Below are positions 1 through 5,750 of a stretch of DNA of 15,206 nucleotides, one piece after another. Made by a program: the position numbers and the translations under genes. Below the pieces are notes generated by a model. It worked only from the letters and a program-made list of their open reading frames with translations, searched no databases and was not told where the DNA came from. This stretch comes from Streptomyces sp. NRRL WC-3549. GTDB taxonomy: Bacteria; Actinomycetota; Actinomycetes; Streptomycetales; Streptomycetaceae. The stretch covers positions 9,511 to 24,716 of the forward strand of contig NZ_KL585409.1 in NCBI RefSeq assembly GCF_000721935.1, given 5' to 3'. Position 1 is the stretch's first letter. Each line of letters opens with the position of its first letter.

Positions 1-1839
1 CCGCAGAGCCCCGGTCACGCAGGCGGCGGCCCGCGCCGCGAGCCCGTCCCCGTGCACCGCGGCCGGGGTGAGGCCCCAGTCGAGCCAGAGCTTGCCGAGG
101 GCGTACTGCACGGCGAACGCCCGACCCCGCTCGCCGAACCGGTCCGCCCCCGCGGCGAGTGCCGCCTCGTGGTGCCTGGTGAAGGCCGGCTCGGCGGCGG
201 CCCACCGGTCGGCCAGGCCCGCCGCGTCCGGGACGTCCTCGGTGAAGGCGAAGGAGACCTCGCCGGGGCCGGGCCGCTCGGGGACCGGGGTCCGGCGCAG
301 CGCCCGGGCGAGGGCCGCGCGGTCGGATCCGGTGACGGCGATCCGGTACTCGTGGGCGCGACGCCCCACGGCCAGGGTGTAGGCGATGTCGGCGAGCGCC
401 GCCGGGTCGTCGCCGTCGAGGTGGGCGGCCAGGTTCTGGGCCGCCGCGGCCAGCGCGGTCGCGGTACGGGCGGATACCACCAGCGGGTACCGGGTGCGGT
501 GGGCGTCACCGGTGACGGGTGCGGGCGGGGCCTCCTGGAGGATCGCGTGCGCGTTGGTGCCGCCGATGCCGAACGAGCTGACGCCCGCGCGCAGCGGCCC
601 CTCTCCCGTCCAGGGGGCGGTCTCGGTGCTCACCTTGAAGGGTCCGGCCGCGAAGTCGATGGCCGGGTTGGGGGTGGTGTGGTTGACGGTCGGCACCAGC
701 GTCCGGTGCTTCATCATGAGCACCGTCTTGAGGACGCCCGCGACACCGGCCGCCGCGTCCAGGTGGCCGATGTTGGACTTCACCGAGCCGATGGCGCAGA
801 ACCCGGTGTCGGCGGTGGACTCCTTGAACGCCCGGGTGAGCGCCGAGACCTCGACCGGGTCGCCGAGGCTGGTGGCGGTGCCGTGTGCCTCGACGTATCC
901 GATGGTGCGGGGGTCGACGCCGGAGACGGTGTGCGCCTCGCGGATGACGGCGGTCTGACCGGCGGCGCCGGGCGCGGCGAAGCTCACCTTGCCGGAGCCG
1001 TCGTTGTTGGTGGCCGTGCCCTTGATGACGGCGTGGACGGTGTCCCGGTCGGTGAGGGCGTCCCGCAGGAGCTTGAGGACCAGGACGCCGACACCGTTGC
1101 CGAGGACGGTGCCGCTGGCGTCCGCGTCGAAGGTGCGCACGTGCCCGTCCCGGGACAGGATCGCGCCCTCTTCGTACAGGTACCCCTTGGCCTGCGGCAG
1201 TTTCACGGTGACGCCGCCGGCGAGCGCCATGTCGCACTCACCGTTGATCAGGCCCTGGCAGGCCAGGTGGAGGGCGACGAGGGAGGTGGAGCAGGCGGTC
1301 TGGACGGCGTAGCTGGGGCCTTTGAGGTCGAGTTTGTACGACAGACGGGTGGCCAGGAAGTCCTTGTCGTTGCCGACCATCACCGCGAAGTGCCGGGAGG
1401 TGGTGGTCTGGTCGACGTGGGGCAGGACCTGCTGCTGGAGGTAGGTGTTGATGGCCGCACCGGCGTAGACGCTGATCAGCCCGTCGTAGCGGGTGGGGTC
1501 GTAGCCGGCGTGCTCCAGGGCGGCGTGGCCTGCGGTCAGCAGGATGCGGTGCTGCGGGTCGGTGATCGCGGCCTCGGCCGGGGTGAACTCGAAGTACCCG
1601 GTGTCGAACAGGTCGACGTCCGGGATGACCCCGTGGGCGGGGACGTATCCCGGGTCGTCCAGCAGCCGGGTGGGCACCCCCGCCGCCGCCAGTTCCTCGC
1701 GGCTGAAGCGGGTGATGCCCTCGCGTCCCTCGACCAGCAGGCGCCAGAAGGAGTCCAGGTCGTCGGCTCCGGGGAGACGCCCGGCCATGCCGATGATGGC
1801 GACGTCCGTCTCGGCAACCACCGGAAGCGGGTTGTTCAC
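1..1839 (-). CDS. Type I PKS, N-terminal part: ketosynthase plus degenerate acyltransferase (3' end outside window)
   Basis: The first 613 residues are visible and the frame is open at the window edge. The protein starts almost directly with a ketosynthase domain (about residues 11-435), with no N-terminal docking helix. The KS is intact: TACSTS with Cys183, EAHGTA with His319, KSNIGH with His359, and GGTNAH near 426. The wording of its motifs (AGAAINTYL, VGNDKDFLATRLSYKL, LYEEGAILS) resembles KSs that follow NRPS modules, so it probably accepts the peptidyl chain made upstream. The KS-to-AT linker follows. A region from about 528 still aligns with acyltransferases (AVQYALGKLWLDWGL). However, the GQGSQ motif is replaced by FAFTEDVPD, and the GHSxG nucleophile motif reads GDGLA, with Gly599 at the Ser position. 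The AT therefore looks inactive. The GTG start at 1839 follows AAGGAG with a 10-nt spacer, 67 bp after the SIS gene. Confidence 0.93.
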   Translation of the reverse strand, partial: MNNPLPVVAETDVAIIGMAGRLPGADDLDSFWRLLVEGREGITRFSREELAAAGVPTRLLDDPGYVPAHGVIPDVDLFDTGYFEFTPAEAAITDPQHRILLTAGHAALEHAGYDPTRYDGLISVYAGAAINTYLQQQVLPHVDQTTTSRHFAVMVGNDKDFLATRLSYKLDLKGPSYAVQTACSTSLVALHLACQGLINGECDMALAGGVTVKLPQAKGYLYEEGAILSRDGHVRTFDADASGTVLGNGVGVLVLKLLRDALTDRDTVHAVIKGTATNNDGSGKVSFAAPGAAGQTAVIREAHTVSGVDPRTIGYVEAHGTATSLGDPVEVSALTRAFKESTADTGFCAIGSVKSNIGHLDAAAGVAGVLKTVLMMKHRTLVPTVNHTTPNPAIDFAAGPFKVSTETAPWTGEGPLRAGVSSFGIGGTNAHAILQEAPPAPVTGDAHRTRYPLVVSARTATALAAAAQNLAAHLDGDDPAALADIAYTLAVGRRAHEYRIAVTGSDRAALARALRRTPVPERPGPGEVSFAFTEDVPDAAGLADRWAAAEPAFTRHHEAALAAGADRFGERGRAFAVQYALGKLWLDWGLTPAAVHGDGLAARAAACVTGALR

Positions 1840-1849
1840 TGACCCAACA

Positions 1850-1855
1850 CTCCTT
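1850..1855 (-). promoter_or_regulatory. Ribosome binding site of the downstream PKS
   Basis: AAGGAG lies 10 nt upstream of a GTG codon at 1839. It decides the start of the PKS gene, because no ATG precedes the KS domain in this frame. Confidence 0.65.
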
Positions 1856-1906
1856 ATTCTCCTGCGCTCACGTGGGGAAGGGGCGGTGCTCCGGCTCGCG
1901 GCGCAC

Positions 1907-3010
1907 CTAGCGGGCGGCCGCTTCCGCGAGGATCGTGTCGCCGTGGTACCAGGGGTTTCCCGCGGCCTCGGAGATGAGGTTGCGGGACTGCGTCTCGTGT
2001 GCGCGGCCGAGCGCCAGCGTGAGGTGCTGCACGAACTCCAGGGCGGTGAAGTACTTCCGCATGAAGGTGGGTTCGGCCATGGGGATCTCGATCACCTCGA
2101 TGTTCCTGTTCTCCGGGCGGTCGCTCGTGAGCAGGCCCGTCAGGTTCTTCCGCTTCGCCTGCGTGTACTCGTCCTCGTCCGCGTCGGCGAAGAGCAGCAC
2201 GCAGTGCTTGCGCGTCGGGTCCGACAGGGTCGCCACCTCGCTGTGGCAGAACTCGTGGAAGTAGTTGCGGGTGGCCGGCACCATGGCGATCTCGTTGAGG
2301 TGCATCTTGGCCAGCTTGAGCAGGCTCTCGTGCCACACCGGAGAGGCGATCATGATGATGTTGGCGTCCCGGCTCCGCAGGGCCGCCGTGCGCGCCAGCT
2401 CCCGGTGGGCGTCGGTGAAGTCGTGGGCCAGGGAGTCCGGTAGTGCCCGCACCTCGTCGCCGAAGTCACGCGTGACCAGGCCCAGCCGGAAGAACACGTC
2501 CAGCAGGATGGCGAAGTACTGCCCCACATGGAACAAGGGGTACTCACGGTCGGGCTCGCTCAGCTCCCAGCGGAGGATGGACACACCGGCCTTCCGGCCC
2601 AGTTCGGCCAGGCGCCCGCCGGAGGTGAGCAGGACCATCCGGCCATGGGCGTGTGCGAGAGCGTGGAAGGCCCGGGCGGGCTCCAGGGAGTGGCCGCTGT
2701 AGGAGCTCAGGATGATCAGGGTCCGGTCGTCGTCGATGACGGAGGACGGCAGCAGGTAGGCGTGGTCGTAGTCGTTGAAGACGTGGAACTCCACCTCGGT
2801 GCCCGTCGAGATGAAGAAGGCGCGGACGACATCGGAGACGATCGCCGAGCACCCCATGCCGGTGAAGACCACACGCTTGAAGTGACCTGCGGCGATACGC
2901 TCGCGCAGGCTGCCGGACAGCTCGTCCAGCGAGTATTCGTCCGACTTCGTGAATCCCTTCCGGTAGTTCTCGGAGAGGAACTCCTCGTACCGGTCCATTC
3001 GAGTACGCAC
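1907..3010 (-). CDS. SIS-domain protein, phosphoglucose/phosphomannose isomerase-like
   Basis: A protein of about 367 residues with the sugar isomerase (SIS) fold. It has GMGCSA near residues 51-56 and SSYSGHS near 102-108, which is the phosphosugar-binding Ser-rich loop. It also has FHEFCHSE near 251-258, which corresponds in layout to the ELNHNE segment holding catalytic residues in bifunctional PGI/PMI enzymes. Length and motif order fit that family, which interconverts aldose and ketose phosphates. Its substrate here is unknown. The window holds no other sugar gene, so it could supply a precursor, act on a tailored product, or have a new role. Candidate starts are GTG 3016, GTG 3010 and ATG 2998. 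GAAGAGG at 3019-3025 sits 2 nt from the first and 8 nt from the second, and the third has no visible site, so 3010 is preferred. It lies 60 bp after the SDR gene and is probably co-transcribed with it and the PKS. Confidence 0.85.
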   Translation of the reverse strand: MRTRMDRYEEFLSENYRKGFTKSDEYSLDELSGSLRERIAAGHFKRVVFTGMGCSAIVSDVVRAFFISTGTEVEFHVFNDYDHAYLLPSSVIDDDRTLIILSSYSGHSLEPARAFHALAHAHGRMVLLTSGGRLAELGRKAGVSILRWELSEPDREYPLFHVGQYFAILLDVFFRLGLVTRDFGDEVRALPDSLAHDFTDAHRELARTAALRSRDANIIMIASPVWHESLLKLAKMHLNEIAMVPATRNYFHEFCHSEVATLSDPTRKHCVLLFADADEDEYTQAKRKNLTGLLTSDRPENRNIEVIEIPMAEPTFMRKYFTALEFVQHLTLALGRAHETQSRNLISEAAGNPWYHGDTILAEAAAR

Positions 3011-3070
3011 GTACACAGCCTCTTCTCGGAAAATGGGGGTGCGGATGCCTTTTCGATCACGCCCTGAGAA

Positions 3071-3811
3071 TCACCACATGAACTGTCCGCCGTCCACGAT
3101 CAGTTTCTGACCCGTGACATACGAGGATTTCTCTCCGATCAGGAACTCCAGCGCGTCGGCCATCATGTCGACATCCCCGATGCGCCGCTGCGGGATCTCG
3201 TCGAGCAACGTGTCGCGGTAATGCGCTTCGTCCGTCCGGAAGCGCGTACGCATCTCCTCGGTGTCGATCATTCCGGGGATGAGCGAGTTGACACGAATGG
3301 TCGGGGCGAGTTCCATCGCGAGGCATTTCGTGAAGTGCAGGAGCCCCGCCTTGCTGGCGCAGTAGTTCAGCCCGTCGAGCCTCGGGCGGATCCCCGTGGT
3401 GGCCGCGACGTTCACCACCGACCCACCGCCCGCCTCCAGCATCTTCGGCGCGAGCGTCCGCGTGAGATAGAACGGCGCGGACAGGTTGGCCGCGATCACC
3501 TGGTCCCAGTCCTCGAACGACATGTCGAGGAAGGGGCGGTCGATGTTCCGGCCGGCGTTGTTGACCAGCACTTTCGGCGCCCCGTACTCCGCGAGCAGTT
3601 CGTCGGCGACGGAGACCACCGCGCCGGGGTCCGCCAGGTCGGCCCGCAGGGCCCGGAACGGGTCGCCGAGCCGGCGCTCGGCCGCGGCCGCGGACTCCTT
3701 GTCACCCCGGTAGAGCGCCGCGACCCGGTACCCCAGTGACACCAGTCGCCCGCTCAGCGCGAGCCCGATACCTTTGGTGCCGCCGGTCACCACCGCGAAT
3801 TCCTTGTGCAC
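3071..3811 (-). CDS. Short-chain dehydrogenase/reductase, FabG-like
   Basis: A classical SDR of 246 residues that probably reduces or oxidises a keto/hydroxy group with NAD(P)H. It has the cofactor motif TGGTKGIG (9-16), NNAG (84-87), the tetrad Asn in AANLS (about 109), Tyr150 and Lys154 in YCASK, and a C-terminal SYVTGQKLIVDGG typical of 3-oxoacyl-ACP reductases. The catalytic Ser position, 13 residues before the Tyr, is Ala137 with Thr138 next to it, which is unusual. Possible roles are a trans-acting ketoreductase for a carrier-bound intermediate, or a precursor or tailoring enzyme. For the start, AGGAG (3820-3824) is 8 nt from GTG 3811 but only 2 nt from ATG 3817, so the GTG is favoured; ATG 3817 or 3832 remain possible. 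It appears to be the first gene after a 259-bp gap and may head the SDR-SIS-PKS transcript. Confidence 0.88.
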   Translation of the reverse strand: MHKEFAVVTGGTKGIGLALSGRLVSLGYRVAALYRGDKESAAAAERRLGDPFRALRADLADPGAVVSVADELLAEYGAPKVLVNNAGRNIDRPFLDMSFEDWDQVIAANLSAPFYLTRTLAPKMLEAGGGSVVNVAATTGIRPRLDGLNYCASKAGLLHFTKCLAMELAPTIRVNSLIPGMIDTEEMRTRFRTDEAHYRDTLLDEIPQRRIGDVDMMADALEFLIGEKSSYVTGQKLIVDGGQFMW

Positions 3812-3919
3812 TCTCATGTCTCCTGTACGCATCGACGGACTCACCGGAAAAAGAAACTCACCTGCTCCTGGAACACCCCGGAAGAAAGCAGCCGCGGGAT
3901 GCCGTCAGGGGCGGAAACA

Positions 3920-3942
3920 CCGGTCGGACACCGACGGACCGG
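3920..3942. repeat. Short imperfect palindrome in the P450-SDR gap
   Basis: The arms CCGGTC and GACCGG (6 bp, perfect) flank an 11-nt centre that itself contains a short GTCGG/CCGAC inverted pair. It lies about 110 bp upstream of the SDR start and downstream of the possible promoter. It could be a regulator-binding site or a leader hairpin. In DNA this GC-rich it could also arise by chance. Confidence 0.25.
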
Positions 3943-3989
3943 ATGAGGTTACCTGCGAGAAATACGCGCCCATTCAAGAGATCTCGCCC

Positions 3990-4019
3990 ACCCTAGCCCG
4001 ACTGCATTCACTCCAGCAA
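3990..4019 (-). promoter_or_regulatory. Possible HrdB-type promoter upstream of the SDR
   Basis: On the minus strand TTGCTG (4014-4019) is followed after 18 bp by TAGGGT (3990-3995). This fits the Streptomyces vegetative consensus TTGAC-n17/18-TAGRRT, with a good -10 and a weaker -35. It sits in the longest non-coding stretch of the window (3812-4070), in locally more AT-rich DNA. It would give a leader of about 170 nt before the SDR gene. Nothing else was recognised in this gap apart from the palindrome at 3920-3942. Confidence 0.35.
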
Positions 4020-4070
4020 GACCGATTTCACAGGGTGGCACCTCACCCGGAAAATAGGCCGCCCGTGCGG

Positions 4071-5750
4071 TCACGTGCGCGGCGTCAGTCTGCAACGCAC
4101 CCGGCCGGTGGGCCGCAGAGTTATTCCGGTGTTCAGCGGGAGATCGGTGTCGACAGCGGTGAACGTGTAGTTCTGGAGCAGGACGCTCAGGGTGAGGGTG
4201 GCGTTCAGCATCGCCAGGTGCTGGCCGATGCACGCCCTCGGCCCGCCGCCGAACGGGAACCACGCGTAGCGGGGGCGCGCGGCCTCGTGCTCCGGCAGGA
4301 ACCTGTCCGGGTCGAACGTGTCGGGGTCCTCCCAGATGTCGGGGCGGCGCTGGACGACTCCGGAGCTGACCACCACGTCGGCGCCGGCCGGAATGGTGTA
4401 CGAGCCGACCTGCACGTCCTCCGTGGCGATGCGGCCCTGGGCCGGCGCGGCGGGGTAGAGGCGGAGCGTCTCCTTGAGCACCTGTGTCAGATAGGGGAGC
4501 TTCTCCAGGTCCTCGGCGACGGGCTCGCGACCGTTCAGGACCCTGTCCACCTCCTGGTGGGCGCGGGCCTGCAACTCGGGGTGGGAGGCCAGGAGGTGCA
4601 GCGTGAGACCCAGGGTGGTGGCGGTGGACTCGTGACCGGTGACGAGGAAGACGAGGACCTGGTTCCGGGTCTCCTCCGCACTGATCGGGTTGCCCTCGTC
4701 GTCGTGCGCCCGCGCCAGCAGGCTGAGCATGTCGTTCCGGTCGGCCGGGGCGGTCGCGTCCTCGGCGCGGCGGGCAGAGATGATCTCGTCACACACCTCG
4801 TACAGCTCGCGGTGCGCCCTGGCGGCGCGCAGATTGCCCGGCGTGGGCACCTTGCGGGACAGGTTCACCGGGGCGAACGCCCGCTTGACCGCGTAGGCGT
4901 TGATCAGCGGGAAGTTCCGCTGCACCGTGGGAACCATCGCGTCCACGTCGTCCTTCCGGCCGAAGAGGATGCGGGAGATCGTCCGCAGCGTGTGCCCCGT
5001 CATCTCCTCCGCGACGTCGACGGTCGCGTCCGGTGCGGTCCGCCACCGCTCGACGAGGCTGCCGGTCTCCGTGGTGATCTCCGAGCCGTACTCGTTGACC
5101 TGGCGAGGCGTGAACAGCGACTGGAGCATGCGGCGCTGGCGCAGGTACTCGTCCCCCATGCTCGTGAGCAGCCCGTTGCCGAACGACTGCCGCAGCTCAC
5201 CGAGGAACCGGTTCTCCTTGGTGAACGTCTGCGCCGAGGACGCCAGCACCTGCTGGGCACCGTCCGCCGAGAAGACTCCGTAGAACTCCGCCCGCATCCC
5301 GGGGGGACCCACCGTGAAGCGGACCACGTCACCGTGGTCGCGCAGCGCCTTGAGGTAGGTGCCCAGCGTGTCCTTCTGGAGGTCCGTCATCGACCCGAAC
5401 AGCGGGTGCCCCTCCATGGTGGGGGGCGCCGAAACCGTGGAAGTACTGGCGGTCATGTTGCTGTCGCTCCTTCTGCTGTTTCCGTACCGGGCCGCGTCCT
5501 GCGGGCCTGGCGCGTCGGGTGATGCGGGTGCCGGCCGTGCCGTGCGGTGCCCGACCGGGCATCCGCTCGGCGGAAGCGGATCCGCCCGGACCGTCGCGGT
5601 GAACTCCAGGCAGTCCGGTCGCCCCGCGGGCCCGAAGGCCACGGTCCAGCCGGCCGGCACCTTGACGGCCGACGGCCACAGCGAGTGCTGCCGGTGGTCG
5701 TTGACGAGGACGAAGTAGTCGGTGTCCGGTCTGTCGAAGGGATTGGTCAT
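4071..5750 (-). CDS. MbtH-like domain in frame with a cytochrome P450 (559-residue frame; P450 alone = 4071-5456)
   Basis: One uninterrupted frame encodes an MbtH-like segment (residues 1 to about 63), a Pro/Ala-rich linker (about 64-98) and a complete P450. The P450 starts at Met99, which is an ATG at 5456. Numbered from that Met (461 residues), it has an I-helix TGHEST (273-278, with Ser277 where Thr is usual), ExxR at Glu329-Arg332, and the haem loop [10 protein letters not shown] (402-411) with Cys409 as the iron ligand. It is a bacterial haem mono-oxygenase and needs redox partners that are not encoded here. It probably hydroxylates or otherwise oxidises the peptide-polyketide, either carrier-bound or after release. 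The first ATG (5750) overlaps the NRPS stop as ATGA, so translation is probably coupled. GAAGGAG lies 10 nt before ATG 5456, so the P450 can also be made alone. Whether the fusion protein exists, or whether an MbtH gene has simply lost its stop, cannot be settled from sequence. The P450 call is near certain. Confidence 0.9.
   Translation of the reverse strand: MTNPFDRPDTDYFVLVNDHRQHSLWPSAVKVPAGWTVAFGPAGRPDCLEFTATVRADPLPPSGCPVGHRTARPAPASPDAPGPQDAARYGNSRRSDSNMTASTSTVSAPPTMEGHPLFGSMTDLQKDTLGTYLKALRDHGDVVRFTVGPPGMRAEFYGVFSADGAQQVLASSAQTFTKENRFLGELRQSFGNGLLTSMGDEYLRQRRMLQSLFTPRQVNEYGSEITTETGSLVERWRTAPDATVDVAEEMTGHTLRTISRILFGRKDDVDAMVPTVQRNFPLINAYAVKRAFAPVNLSRKVPTPGNLRAARAHRELYEVCDEIISARRAEDATAPADRNDMLSLLARAHDDEGNPISAEETRNQVLVFLVTGHESTATTLGLTLHLLASHPELQARAHQEVDRVLNGREPVAEDLEKLPYLTQVLKETLRLYPAAPAQGRIATEDVQVGSYTIPAGADVVVSSGVVQRRPDIWEDPDTFDPDRFLPEHEAARPRYAWFPFGGGPRACIGQHLAMLNATLTLSVLLQNYTFTAVDTDLPLNTGITLRPTGRVRCRLTPRT
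5467..5473 (-). promoter_or_regulatory. Internal ribosome binding site for the P450 part
   Basis: GAAGGAG lies 10 nt upstream of ATG 5456, inside the linker of the MbtH-P450 frame. It supports independent initiation of a 461-residue P450 in addition to the coupled start at 5750. Confidence 0.6.
5553..5750 (-). other. MbtH-like domain (N-terminal part of the fused frame)
   Basis: MbtH-like proteins are chaperone-like partners that bind the adenylation domains of NRPSs. This segment begins MTNPFD, carries [10 protein letters not shown] (Ser23, Leu24, Trp25) and PAGW (Trp35), and continues to CLEF (47-50), all at canonical MbtH positions. After that the usual WTDMRP block is lost: residue 55 is Arg in place of Trp, and only scattered matches remain. 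Its position directly after the NRPS is typical for MbtH genes. No stop codon follows it before the P450. It may be a working chaperone, a docking domain for the P450, or a decaying gene. Confidence 0.8.

Noticed and set aside
52..1842. Plus-strand open frame of about 596 codons
   Set aside because: It is antisense to the KS gene, whose catalytic motifs read perfectly on the minus strand. The plus-strand product has no recognisable features.
4033..4048. Hairpin GGGTG/CACCC just after the P450 stop as a terminator
   Set aside because: The stem is only 5 bp with a 6-nt loop and no T-run follows. It is too weak to call.
3774..5522. Plus-strand open frame of about 582 codons covering the P450 and the gap
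   Set aside because: It is antisense to the P450 and the start of the SDR. The product is low complexity without any domain.
5457..5620. Frameshift in the MbtH-like segment hiding a normal C-terminus
   Set aside because: Neither alternative frame encodes WTDMRP or anything similar, so the divergence looks real rather than caused by an indel.
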